NCBI GenBank assembly: GCA_026929865.2
Contig: CM049397.1
Span: 29,119,698-29,183,697 of the forward strand
Origin: Hyperoplus lanceolatus
Taxonomy: Eukaryota > Chordata > Actinopteri > Uranoscopiformes > Ammodytidae
Direction of reading: 5' to 3'
Length of the DNA stretch: 64,000 bases
The notes under the pieces are model-generated. The model was given only the letters and a program-made list of their open reading frames with translations. It made no database searches and was not told the origin of the DNA. Below, piece by piece: positions 36,024 to 50,800 of the stretch. The number at the start of each line of letters is the position of its first letter. Within the stretch, counting starts at the first letter, position 1. A program made the position numbers and the translations under genes.

Positions 36024-36392
36024 TTTAATAACTTACATTAACTTGTGAGATACCTATCAATAACCATCCAAAATGGAGCACACAACATCTCAAAAAGTAC
36101 ACAGCAAGACAAGTCGTAAGGATAATAATTTGCAATCACATACATGGACAAACATACAGGACACACAACAAACACCCATTTACTCAAAGGCACACACACA
36201 CAAAAACAAAAAAATAAATGAAGAATAACAAACAAGAACGGCCCATTCATCACCATTGACCAATAGGCCAAGTGTTTGGTGAGTAAGCCAAAAATAAAAT
36301 AGTCGGAGCTTTGGTCTGCTTCATGAAAATTAAATGTGGCTCAAAAAAAGAATGGATAACTAACTTAGTGAAGGGGGCTGGGGGAAACTGAT

Positions 36393-36393
<1 letters not shown>

Positions 36394-36423
<30 letters not shown>
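36394..36423. repeat. (AAT)n microsatellite
   Basis: Ten AAT units lie in the spacer between ORF1 and ORF2 of the LINE. Confidence 0.95.
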
Positions 36424-36424
<1 letters not shown>

Positions 36425-37124
36425 GAGTGAGCAAAAAAAAATGCTTAGTATAAAGTCAAGCAAGAAACAATTTCTATTAGCAGAATGTATTAAGTAATTG
36501 TCACACAATGTCGTGAAAAGCCTAAAGAAAGAAAAAAAAAAACATGTTTTTCAACACTTTCACGACACTAGGCTACCGCTTTACTATGGCAACAAAATGA
36601 TTTATGGCTAACACTAGTAAGCCCATTGAAGGCAGGACAGCAGCCAGAGAGAGTTGAAGATAACAGAAAATACGGTTACTTCACCACTAGATATACAAAA
36701 CGAAAAATAAATTATTTTTAAGCCTTAACGTAGCCAATTATTCTTGGCATTACTGCGACCACATCATAAGTATTCCCTTCACCAGTAAGACTACTAGTTC
36801 TACAGCCAACTTCTGGTAGCATATCAGAACTGAGAAACACAAACGCGTTCACATCTCACATCTGGAAAAACACTGGAAATACACTGGAAGCATTATAGGA
36901 CGCGACAGGGAGCTTATCTGCAAGATTACAATGAGATCACACACGCACAACAATAAAGATAGCGATCATTAAATCAATAGACCAAACAACAAAAGAAATA
37001 TCAACGTCAGTTCGCACTGAGGCCAATAATGACAGGTGTCCACCCGTTTTTAAGGGAACATTGTCAGTTAGTGCAACAAACACTCAGAAGGTAGGCGATA
37101 TTGGCGTAGGCGATGCATCACTGT

Positions 37125-37856
37125 TTAATTCACCTGTTGCTTCCAGATCGCTGATGAAGTCCTAGCAGGAAAAAGCAATGCGTATTTTAGACCAGCGGCA
37201 CGTAGCTTCTTTTTCACAGTGGCAAACAATTTGCGCTTCTGCTGTACAGCCATGCTAAAGTCTGGATAAATGAAGATTCTTCTCCCGTTGTAGACAAGGT
37301 TTTCCCCTAGATTCCGTGCACTGTTCATCACCTTTAATTTATGTTGATAATCTCCGAACTTCACAATTATGGGCCTTGCTCGTGAGGCATTTGGTGCGGA
37401 GATGCGATGTGCGCCGTCAATATGGAAAGGCGAAATCCCCTGTAAGCCCAGGATCGAGGGCAGTAGTTTTTGGACAAATGCAACAGTGTTATCAATTTCT
37501 GCACCTTCCGTCACGCCATAAATCAGTAGATTGGGTTGTCGACTTTTATTCTCGAGGTAGTCCACCTTAGATTCCAGTGTATCGACTGTCTTTTGCAGCA
37601 CTGTGATTTTCTTGTCTGCATCTGCAACATTATCCTCGGCGGCACTGACTCTGGATTGAACTTCCACAATTTGTTCATTCAGGTTTGCCATCGTGGTTTG
37701 TAGTTGTGTCATCTGCTTATCTAAGTTTGTGAGTTTGGACAAAAGTTCATTCTTACTTCCAGTCACTGCCTCCCATAAAGTTTGTAGGGTGACATTCTCT
37801 CCCATTGTTGCAGTAGCCTGGAGGCCGCAGGAACTGCAGGTGGTGGCACTCGGCAA
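37125..37856 (-). CDS. LINE ORF1 protein, L1-ORF1p-like, 243 aa, intact
   Basis: ORF1 proteins bind the element's RNA and act as chaperones in the ribonucleoprotein particle. The frame is uninterrupted. Residues about 30-103 form a long coiled coil (trimerisation in L1 relatives), followed by an RRM-like domain at about 105-175 (NLLIYGVTE, IDGAHRI, RPIIVKF) and a basic C-terminal domain to residue 240 (LVYNGRRIFIYPDFS, QQKRKLF). The order matches L1 ORF1p. CXXC at 7-10 near the N terminus is not part of a recognised knuckle. The frame is open while ORF2 of the same copy is broken. Confidence 0.85.
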   Translation of the reverse strand: MPSATTCSSCGLQATATMGENVTLQTLWEAVTGSKNELLSKLTNLDKQMTQLQTTMANLNEQIVEVQSRVSAAEDNVADADKKITVLQKTVDTLESKVDYLENKSRQPNLLIYGVTEGAEIDNTVAFVQKLLPSILGLQGISPFHIDGAHRISAPNASRARPIIVKFGDYQHKLKVMNSARNLGENLVYNGRRIFIYPDFSMAVQQKRKLFATVKKKLRAAGLKYALLFPARTSSAIWKQQVN

Positions 37857-38080
37857 TCAGTGCAGTGCAATCTGCGTGGATATTATTCTATCGCCTTAAT
37901 TTAGGCTAAGATCAGCAGAAATGTTGTTTTTGCCTCAATAAAATGCTTCCATAGAAGTTTAAGAAGATGTCCCGTTAATTACAGACCATAGTTAGGCTGC
38001 ATTATAGGCTAGAAACAGTTAGAAGCAGACTGGCTCCTCTCTCACTTACGCACGCACGTCTACCTCAGACGCCATTGCTG

Positions 38081-38482
38081 AGTTAACGTTTATGGAAAAC
38101 CTCTTACATTCGATGCACGAGCAACAGATCTGGTTGACATTCCTGCTGTCAGCATGCCAATTGCACGCTCCTCAATGCTTCTGGCATCTGTGGCATTTGC
38201 TGTGAGACAAACTGCACATTCCAGGGTGGCCTTTTATTGTGGACAGTCTAAGGCACACCTGTGCACTAATCAGGATGTCAGATCAGCATCTTGATGTAGC
38301 ACACCTGTGAGGTGGGATGGATTATCTCAGCAAAGCAGAAGTGCTCACTATCACACATTTAGACAGATTTGTGAACAAGAGAAATGGTACAATTGTGTAT
38401 CTGGAATGAATTTTAGATCTTTAAGTCCATCTCATGAAAAATGGGAGCAAAAACAAAAGTGTTGGGTTTATATTTTTGTTGA

Positions 38483-38486
<4 letters not shown>
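38081..38486. mobile_element. Tc1/mariner-like MITE, copy 1, left-truncated
   Basis: About 370 bases align closely with copy 2 at 47539-47890: CATGCCAATTGCACGCTCC, GGCCTTTTATTGTGGACAG, GCACACCTGTGCACTAATCA and the right end TTTATATTTTTGTTGAGTGT followed by TA. The complement of that end, ACACTCAACAAAAATATAAA, is a very common fish transposon terminus with TA target sites. This copy extends further left than copy 2 (from about 38100) and then meets the LINE 5' end. No transposase frame remains. Confidence 0.75.

Positions 38487-38553
<67 letters not shown>
38487..38553. repeat. (TA)n microsatellite
   Basis: About 33 TA units begin directly at the terminal TA of the Tc1-like MITE. The array probably arose at, or was the target of, that insertion. 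Confidence 0.95.
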
Positions 38554-38556
<3 letters not shown>

Positions 38557-39042
38557 GCTAAATGGTATAGTGTTTAAATCCGAGTTCAACCTTTCATTGT
38601 TTTATAATGTCACGTGCGACACTGCGAGCACGATCGGCAAGATAAATAAATCATTTCCATGTTGGCAGCATTCCCACTCTCCTTATTTGCAGTAAGAGTT
38701 TTCAGCTCTTTTTTCTGCTGTAATAATTCAAACTGACAAACTCTTCCTCTTGAGATGAAGTTGGCGGCACACTTTTGTTTCTCAGCTGCTACTTAATCAG
38801 TCCGTTTGTGTAAAGTTAGCGGCACAAGATCAGTCCAGTCTGTGCGGAAGCAGAGTCAAATATTGGGTCAAACGCCCCCTCTCATGGGGACGCGCACAGA
38901 GCTTGAAGCCGAAACCCTCATTCAACATAAGAGGTTGATAACTTCCTTCGTGATACCCGTTAGCTCTGAGCGGTATGTGGTATGTTAGACCAGATTAAAA
39001 AAGAGAACCGAGCTCTGTTGAGTTTGTTTCGTAGTATACCCC

Positions 39043-39453
39043 TCTGGTCTCTTTTTAGTTTGTTTATTGTGTTCTTCTAGCATCTGCAAGTGTACACCAT
39101 GGTTCTGTTCCATTTAATTGTATCTACAAAAGCATAGCACCGGCTAATGATAAGGAGCCACCTAAATGTTTTTTCTTTTAATCTTTGCTATACAATTATT
39201 AACATCAGACATTCACAAATGTAGGCATTTGGCCAATGAAATGTAACTAGCTGTCAACACCTTATCCAATACATTCCATTAGTTGGGATAGAAATATGGT
39301 GTGTGCACAACTCTTAAAGAACATGAAGAAACCAAAGATATAGGAAATCAGTGTAATGCATTTCAAGTCCAAATAAATGTACCAATAAAAACAAAAGTCA
39401 AGTAAAGAGATCAGTAGAGCAGAACTTTGCTATTTTTTATGTTTATAAGACCT
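39043..39453. other. Non-coding stretch
   Basis: AT-rich sequence between the GGGGTATACTACG element and Rex3. Nothing recognisable. Confidence 0.5.
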
Positions 39454-42400
39454 CATGGAACAACACAAACGAGGAGAGAGACCCTGCCCCGGAGGAAGCC
39501 CGGGGCCCCGGCTGGAGGCAGGCCCAGACAGGGCCCGCCTGCGAAACGTCTGGTGGCCGGGTCTGCCACGGGACCCGGCCGGGCACAGCCCGAAAAAGCT
39601 ACGTGGCAACACACTTCTCTACAACGGATGGGCCCACCACTCATCAGAGGGAACCGCTGGGAGTCGGGTGCTGCATACAGGGTGGCAGTGAAGGGCGGGG
39701 ACCACGACGGACCAGACCCGGGCGGCAGAGGCTGGCTTTGGGGACAGTGGAACGTCACCTCGCTGTGGGGAAGGAGCCGGAACTGGTGGAGGTGGAGGCG
39801 CTACCAATTAGATCCTGGTGGGGCTTACCTCCACGCACAGTGCCCAGCTCTGGAACCGTACTTCTGGTTGAGGGGTTGGACTCTATTCTTCTCTGGAGTT
39901 GCCCAAGGTGTGAGGCGGCAGTGGCGAAGTGGGTAGGGAGTTCGCCTCTGGTGTGCAGGGTCGGAGGTTCGATCCCCCGTCTCCCCGCCACATGTCGAAG
40001 TGTCCCTGGGCAAGACACTGGACCCCGAATTGCTCCCGATAGTTAGCTTAGTTAGCTTAGCACCCTAGTGCTAAGCCTACCCTGCGTGGTAGCTGCTGCT
40101 ATCGGTGTATGAATGTGTGTGTGACTGGGTGAATGTGTACAAAAACAATGTAAAGCGCTTTGAGTCTGTGATAAACGGAGATATAGCGCTATACAAGTCC
40201 ATTTACCATTACCAGGCGCCGGGCCGGTGTGGGGATACTCACGAGCCCCCGGCTGGGCGCTGCTACGTTGGAGTTTACCCCGGTGGACGAGAGGTTGCCT
40301 CCCTACGCCTCCGGGTTGTGGGGGAAGACTCTGACTGTTGTTTGTGCGTATGCACCAAGCAGCAGGACCGGAGAATTCGGCCTTCTTGGAGACCCTGAAC
40401 GGAGTCCTGCATGGGGCTCGGTAGGGGACTCCATAGTTCTGCTGGGAGACTTTAACGCGCACGTGGGCAATGATGGAGACACCTAGAAAGAGCGTGATTG
40501 GGGTAACGGCCTCCCTGAAAGTCTACAGACCCGAGTGGTCGTTTGTTGTTAGACTTCTGTGCTGGTCATGGTTTGTCTATAACAAACACCATGTTCAGAC
40601 ATAAGGATGCTCATAAGTGTACATGGTACAGAGCGCCCTAGGCCGAAGTCGATGATCGATTTTGTGATCGTATCATCTGATCTGAGGCTTCGCATGTTTC
40701 GGACACTCGGGTGAGAGAGAGAGCGGAATATCAACTGATCACCATCTGGTTGTGAGTTGGGTCAAGGGTGGGGAGACTCTGGACAGACCTGGTAAGCCCA
40801 AACGGGTAGTGCAGGTGAACAGAACGTCTAGCGGAGGCCCCTGTTCAAGAGATCTTTTAATTTGCACCTCCTGCAGAGCTTTTCTAGCATCCCTGTGGAG
40901 GTTGAGGCATTGAACCTGAGTGGTCGATGTTCAAAACTTCCATTGCTGAAGCCGCGGCAGGCAGCTGTGGTCTCAAGGTCTTAGGTGCCTCAGGGGCGGT
41001 AACCCTCCGAGACGCCGTGGTGGACCTCGGTGGTCAGGAGAAATATCCGACTGAAGAAGGAGTGCTTCCGGGATATGTTGTCTCGGGGACTCCTGAGGCA
41101 GTTACAGGTACCGACAGGCCCGAAGTGCTGCAGCTTCTGCCGTGTCAGAGGCAAAGCAGCGGAGTGTGGGAAGTTCGGAGAAACCATGGAGAAGGACTTT
41201 AGGTCGGCACCAAAGTGTTTCTGGAAGACCCGTCCGGCACCTCAGGAGGAAGCGGGGAACTATCCAAGCTGTGTACAGTAAGGATGGAGACGCTGTTGAC
41301 CTCAACTTTGAGGAGGTAGTCGGTCAGTGGAAAGAGTCGGATTCAGGAGTTCACTCAAAGTGCTAACCCTCTATGTTGGGCAGAGCTGGAGGTTGATGGG
41401 GGATCATCGTCAATTTCCCTGGTGGAAGTCACTGAGGTAGTCAAGCAACTCCACAGTGGCAAGGCCCCGGGGGTTGATGAGATCCGTCCAGAAATACTGA
41501 AAGCAATGGAGTGTGGAGGGGCTGTCTTGGATGACCGCACTCTTCAACATTGCGTGGAAGTCAGGTACAGTGCGAAGGAGTGGCAGACCAGGGTGGTGGT
41601 TCTGTTTTAAAGGGGGACCAGAGGTATGTGCCAACTACCGGGGTATCACACTTCTCAGCCTTCCCGGCAAAGTCTACTCCAAGGTGCTGGAAAGGAGGGT
41701 TTAGCTGACGATAGTCAGACCTCAGATTGAAGAGGAACAATGGACCAGCTCTTCACTCTCGCAAGGATCCTAGAGGGAGCTTGGGAGTTTGCTCATCCAG
41801 TCTACATGTGTTTTGTGGATCTGGAGAAGGCTTATGACCGGCTTCCCCGGAGATACTGTGGGGGTGCTGCGGGAGTATGGGGTGAGGGGGTCCCTTCTCA
41901 GTGCCATCCAATCTCTGTACGCTCAAAGCGAGAGCTGTGTACGGGTTCCTCGGTAGTAAGTCAGACTGTTCCGGTGGGGGTTTGGCCTCCGCCAGGGCAC
42001 ACGCTTTATCACCAATCCTGTTTGTGATATTTATGGACGGATATCAAGGCGTAGTCGTGGTGGGAGGGGGTTGCAGTTTGGTGGTCTGAAGATCTCATCT
42101 CTGCTGTTTGCGGATGATGTGGTTCTGATGGCATCATCGGCCTGTGACCTTCAGCTCTCATTGGATCGGTTTGCAGCCGAGTGTGAGCGGTTGGGATGAG
42201 GATCCGCACCTCTAAATCGGAGGCCATGGTGCTCAGCAGGAAACCGATGGATTGTCTACTCTGAATGGGGAATGAGTCCTTACCCCAAGTGAAGGAGTTC
42301 AAGTACCTCGTGAATACATTTCGAGTGAGGGGAACAATGGAGCGATGAGATTGACATGGGAATCGGAGCAGCAGGGCGGTTTTGCACTGCGCTTTACCGC

Positions 42401-42830
42401 ACTGTTGTGACGAAAAGAAAGTAGTCGTGGGCAAAGCTTTCGATCTACCGGGCGATCTTTGTTCCTACCCTCACCTATGGTCATGAAGGCTGGGTGACGG
42501 CCAGGGCAGGGTCAGCGGGTACAAGCGGCCGGGAAATGGGTGCTTCTCAGGAGGGTGGCTGGCGTCTCCCTTAGAGATAGGGTGAGAAGCTCAGTCATTC
42601 GTGAGGAACTCGGGGCAGAGCCGCTACTCCTTTGCGTTGAAAGGAGCCAGTTGAAAGTGGATTCGGGCATCTCGTAAGGATGCCCCCAGGAAACTCCCTA
42701 GGGAGGTGTTCCAGGAGCGTCCAGCTGGGAGGAGGCCCTTCAGGGGAAGACCCAGGACTAGGTGGAGAGATTATATTTCCACGCTGGCCTGGGAACGCCT
42801 ACGGAAGATGATGACCTCAATGATAGATAC
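39454..42830 (+). pseudogene. Rex3-like (RTE clade) LINE, decayed
   Basis: A GC-rich non-LTR retrotransposon on the plus strand whose single ORF is broken into many frames. In order: a proline/arginine-rich start with WNVTSLWG (about 39750), GWTLFFSGVAQG (39870), an endonuclease block with VVCAYAP (40340) and GDFNAHVGND (about 40450), MIDFVIVSSDLR (40650), an FRSAPKCFW linker (41200), GKAPGVDEIRPE (41460), NYRGITLLSLPGK (41630), MCFVDLEKAYDR (41805), SPILFVIFMD (42010), LLFADDVVLMAS (42100) and a C-terminal RTE tail (GHEGWV, RTRWRDY). These are the motifs of the Rex3 family. At least eight frameshifts and several stops are present. A SINE interrupts the endonuclease region. The usual GATG-repeat tail is not intact. 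Confidence 0.92.
39918..40213 (+). mobile_element. tRNA-derived SINE inserted in Rex3
   Basis: The unit starts GCAGTGGCGAAGTGGGTAGG (A-box-like), has the B-box GGTTCGATCCC at 39966-39976, a body with TGTCCCTGGGCAAGACACTG, and a LINE-derived tail, TGTAAAGCGCTTTGAGT and AGCGCTATACAAGTCCATTT, ending in ATTACC. AGGCG on both sides (39913-39917 and 40214-40218) is a short target duplication, and joining the flanks restores the expected Rex3 reading. This is a common percomorph SINE whose 3' end mimics a LINE tail, which lets it use that LINE's reverse transcriptase. Confidence 0.88.
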
Positions 42831-42942
42831 AAACTTGAATGGTACACTTGAAAGCTTTTTTATAAATACATTTTTTAGCATTTGAAGGATCATATAGATT
42901 CAAGTGTAAATGCACAAATCAAGGAACCGTGAGCAATAATGC

Positions 42943-43566
42943 TAGCCTGACTCCGCCGCCCGCCTACTTCCGGCCAAATTTCATTTTCCCTTCAGTAGTC
43001 AGTCAGGGTGTACATTGCATACAGTGCAGTACAGTCCAGCTTTCTCCGGAGAATCTACAGCCGTCCAATCAGCGAACAGAGCGAGTGGCTGAGAACGATG
43101 ACGCGGTCGCGCTCCAGTTTCAGTTGAATGCTGCGTTCCTTTATACTGGAAGAAGGAGATTTCCGACTTGGTAGTTCCGAGTTCCGACCTGTCTGTGTTC
43201 CAGTGCATCTGCTCAGCGGAAGTATGGACGCCTAAAACCTTTCTGTCCAAATAACTAAACGTTAGGCTCTAACAAGTTACTGTTGCCAGGTACCGGTAGA
43301 TTCATAGACTACATTATGTAGTGAAGTCGGAAATTTCCGAGTTCCCTGTCCAACTGGAACGCACCGTCAAAAGCCGGCTCATGACACACGTGACGACCAA
43401 ACATGATGCGATTGGTTGGCTAATCTAGAGTGGCACTGGGCAGATCCAATAGTTTTAAACTTCAACAGACACCCACCTCCAAGTGAGTGAACGCTTGCCA
43501 ATTACAGCACTTCCAGATCTTCTGTACAAATGAAATGAAGTACGATGGTCTGGTTGGACCAGGCTA
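42943..43566. mobile_element. TAGCCTGA MITE, copy C, with nested MITE
   Basis: The ends are TAGCCTGACTCCGCCGCC and ACCAGGCTA. CAATAATGC stands on both sides (42934-42942 and 43567-43575), an exact 9-bp duplication. The interior carries CCAATCAGCGAACAGA, GATGCGATTGGTTGGCTAA and AATAGTTTTAAACTTCAACA, all shared with the neighbour at 43652-44016. About 243 bases (43127-43369) are absent from the neighbour and look like a later insertion. No coding capacity. Confidence 0.8.
43127..43369. mobile_element. Small MITE nested in copy C
   Basis: The stretch begins near TGCTGCGTTCC and ends near GGAACGCACC, giving imperfect inverted ends. It contains GGAGATTTCCGACTTGG and, later, GAAGTCGGAAATTTCCGAG in complementary sense. 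The related element at 43652-44016 lacks it and supplies a near-empty site (CAGTTTCAGTTGCAGAAGC). The exact target duplication is uncertain. Confidence 0.6.
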
Positions 43567-43651
43567 CAATAATGCACCACTTCAGAATAATATCAACCCG
43601 CTATCCCAGGAGGTACTGCTTCTTTTTTCTTGTTGGCTCCAGTAACACAGT

Positions 43652-44016
43652 TAGCATGGCACCGCCTGCCTACCTACTTCTGCTCAATTTTCATTTCCCT
43701 TCAGTAGTCAGTCTGGGTCCGCGGGATATTCGCTGGTTTTCTCAGGATAGATTTTTAAATGACCAATCAGCGAACAGACGGAGTGGCTGAGAACAATGAC
43801 ATGCACCAGTTTCAGTTGCAGAAGCTGGCGCATGACATACATCACAACCAAACGTTATGCGATTGGTTGGCTAATCCAGAGCGGCACTTGGCTGATCCAA
43901 TAGTTTTAAACTACAACAGGCATCCACCTTCAAGTGAGTTTACGTTTGTTAATTGAGCGATTCCAGACCTTCTGTACAAATTAAATTAAGTACGATGGTC
44001 TGGTAGGACCAGGCTA
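43652..44016. mobile_element. TAGCATGG MITE, copy C', related to copy C
   Basis: The ends TAGCATGGCACCGCC and GGACCAGGCTA and the interior match copy C, without the nested insertion. The flanks TAACACAGT and GTCAATTGT do not match, so this copy has lost or never had a clean target duplication; rearrangement between the two neighbouring copies is possible. Same orientation as copy C, 85 bases apart. Confidence 0.7.
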
Positions 44017-47538
<3,522 letters not shown>

Positions 47539-47890
47539 TTGAGGGAGCATGCCAATTGCACGCTCCCTCAATGCTCAAGGCATTTTTGGCATTTTGCTGT
47601 GAGACAAAACTGCACATTTCAGAGTGGCCTTTTATTGTGGACAGTCTAAGGCACACCTGTGCACTAATCATGATGTCAGATCAGCATCTTGATGTGGCAC
47701 ACCTGTGAGGTGGGATGGATTATCTCAGCAAAGCAGAAGTGCTCACTATCACACATTTAGACAGATTTGTGAACAATGTTTGAGAGAAATGGTACAATTG
47801 TGTATCTGGAATGAATTTTAGATCTTTAGGTCCATCTCATGAAAAATGGGAGCAAAAACAAAAGTGTTGCGTTTATATTTTTGTTGAGTG
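47539..47890. mobile_element. Tc1/mariner-like MITE, copy 2
   Basis: This is the same family as 38081-38486, with a well-preserved right end (TTGCGTTTATATTTTTGTTG then AGTGTATA) followed by TA. The left side is a short hairpin, TTGAGGGAGC and GCTCCCTCAA (47539-47548 and 47562-47571), around ATGCCAATTGCAC, beyond which the TA array begins. Non-coding. Confidence 0.75.
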
Positions 47891-50800
47891 TATAATGTCC
47901 AATTGATCCGTCAGCAAGAGTCACTGTTAACACTTTCTCCATACCAAAGGCCCGATTTGTGATAAAAATGTAGAGCTGCATCTGTGGAGCAACTGGTGGC
48001 TGCTGCTGAATGGATGATCTTAAAAAATAAACATCAGGGCACCACCCACTCACCTCTGAACTCAGCCCGACCCCGTTGATCTATAAACTAGCAGGTGAGC
48101 TGTAAACCCAGTCCTTAATTTGCAGAATAACAGCTGTCTTGCCCTTTAAAAAAGTATTACTCTGGCAACATTTTTTAATCTTATTTATTTCTCCCCATGG
48201 CTATATCTGCATAGCATTTATCTACTTTGAAAGTGAATAACAGAAGCAGCGTGTTTATCATTTTGATTAAGTAACTTTACAGAGAAAGGTATTGTGGTCT
48301 AACGGCGTTTGTGACAGGCATCTCCTTCAAGCACCCAATGGTACTGGTAGAGGTCACTTAACAACAACTGGTTGACAAGAAAATCAACAAATGCCTCTGA
48401 GTTTATCCTATGAGCTTTCTCATGCTCTGTGGAACGGTGCATTTCCAGTCACAAAGGCCAGGGAAGAACTCAAAGAACCAAGAGGTGGTCATTGGGAATG
48501 TTGAGACTGATGGATTCAAAGACATGTCTTGACACATGTATGTGCTCAGGGAATGTCAGCTAATGATGTGTGACATATGGACAATTTGTCTTATGGCACT
48601 GATCATTTCCTAAAAGGAATAATGCCCCTGAAGGCCGTCAAGCTGGATAGATTTTTTTGGCTTGCAGTGATGTCAAGGGTGAATTCTGCTCATCTCCAAA
48701 AAGAACAGTAGGAGAGCTGAATGCTGACCTCCACTGGGTCACATATCTTGTTTTTATTGATAACTGTTAATTATAGAAACAATCTCAAAATCAATGTATG
48801 TCTAATTAATTTACATAAAACTCACCACAGACAATTTATCCTCAGCTTGTCGCACACATCAGCGATTCTTGCTCCCACACAGCAAGCTTATATAAACGCA
48901 CCTTCCTGTGGCATACCATGCTTACATTTGCATGATAAACTTTGTGTGCTCAAAGAACTATGGGTAAAAATTATCAATTAAAAGTAAACAAAACAATCGT
49001 TTAACCTAGTTAAAGCAGACGTGTCAGTTTTCCTTCAAGGCAAACCCTGTAGGATCATAACTCACAGGCACACATACTATTACCCCAAGAGTCACACTCT
49101 TAGAATGGAAAATGGCTCTTGAGTGTTATAAAGATATGTCTCAGGGAGGAACAACACAAAGCTACTGTACACATCTTCCAAACTGAATACAATTGCATGT
49201 TTTAACATTCATGTGAATATAAATATATATATAAAAAAAGTTTTACAGTTTATAGAGCCCTCTGTCACTGAAGTTGCTTGTTTGTCAATAGAGTAGCAAC
49301 AGTCAAACCCTCTACATACTGTATTCTTATTGATTGAACCTTATAAATGGTATTAGACTGACTTGTTTTTTTATTTATTTTTTAAACTTTTGAATTAAAG
49401 GTCCACAACACTTTAATTGTGCTGTTTATGTAATTCATAAAAGACTGTTCTTTAAGACAAATGTCGACATGCACCAAATTAAACCATTATCAGGAATTTC
49501 AGAAAAATAACTAGACCTCATGCAGTGGGAATTTGTTCACCAATTTATTTGAGCTATAGTGGTTTCATTGCAGCAAAACGTAATTAATTAACATTCTGCC
49601 AGCCATCGTTTCAGAGTTATTGATTGACCATCAACACCTTGCTAAACATTAGCCTCGACTGCACTAAGCACAACAGAAGTCTTGCCCAGGTGAAGCTGCT
49701 GTGTTCACACACCATCCAACAAAACCAGGTAACTCCTGAATGTGGATAGCATTACACAAACCGTAGTTGTATTTCTCATGCTCTATCTGCCACCTTCAGC
49801 CCTTGTCCCAAGCATGCACTGCTCTCTCCACTGAACTCCCCCCGGGCAACCTGATATCAACCCTTCATCAAACTTCCCTTCTGTTGAGAAAGAAAACAGA
49901 CTGAACCCCATATTGTCGAAGTAAAATAACTGAACATCACCGACATTATCTGCAATGTAATTGCTGATTTTCAAATTGTAAACGCTGCGCTATCATTGCT
50001 TAAGAAACTATATTGCTGCTGTCTAAAACTGTAGTGCACATGGTAATACAACTCTGAAATACTGACCAAACCACATTCGCAATACCCATTTTCTAATATG
50101 TCCACAATGTTGCATTCAAGAAAAATGTGCTGTCAGTTATGGGGAAATATCATGATGATAATGATGACAAGCCAAACGTGTCAAAAGTAAACCACTAAAC
50201 ATTTTGGGGAAAAGATAATTAATTAATTGAGGCTACATTTTGGACATACGTAGTTTGTGTCTCACATCCTCATATGTCCTTTTGTCGTTGTCACCCAGGA
50301 AACAAGATAAGTATTTTCTTGGTATGAATCAATGTGTGCTGTTTCCACATAACAAACAATGAAACTATTTAAATTCACACGGAGAAACAATAAATTAAAA
50401 CAAACTACACACAGTTCAGTCTTGGCTGGGGACTTGACTGCACTCTTGAAGTAAGTCACTTCATTAGCTGGATAGTAAATAAAGGAAAACAAAGTCTTGC
50501 ATGAGGTTGAACTTATCTTCCTTGCAATTAAAGGGATTTTCTTTTCTGGACCACATTATTTAACACAGTTCATAAGCAGCTTTGGAGTGCAATCGGAGGA
50601 GTGATTTGGATTAAATATAAATTGATGGTAAGACCCACTATTATGGTTTCAATGCGGAAAATAATTAGCTAGTGTGAGGGTGTGGATAACTCAGTGAGAT
50701 CTAATTTTCTTAGGTCTGTTTTAAGTACTTTAGTGGTTTGATTTAACCCTTCAACAGCTCCCAACCTTCAGCAACCGCCCTAAATCAATATCAGTCTCAT

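Larger units (their letters stand above)
32925..38080 (-). mobile_element. LINE retrotransposon (CR1/L2/Rex1-like ORF2)
   Basis: A minus-strand non-LTR element: a 5' UTR of about 220 bases, ORF1 (37856-37125), a 1.1 kb spacer, ORF2 (36023-33367) and a 3' UTR of about 440 bases containing a CA array. It is nearly full length. The 5' end abuts a Tc1-like MITE, and a clean target duplication is not visible. The spacer between the ORFs is long for a LINE and holds an AAT array at 36394-36423 but no recognised frame. Confidence 0.85.
32073..39042. mobile_element. GGGGTATACTACG element, copy II, split by insertion
   Basis: The left part (32073 to about 32925) and the right part (38556-39042) together correspond to copy I, with the same 13-bp TIRs at the outer ends (GGGGTATACTACG at 32073, CGTAGTATACCCC ending at 39042). 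Between them lie about 5.6 kb made of a LINE, a Tc1-like MITE and a TA array. Copy I shows the uninterrupted site: AAGTGTAGAATAATCAACTA then GGCTAAATGG. Confidence 0.8.
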
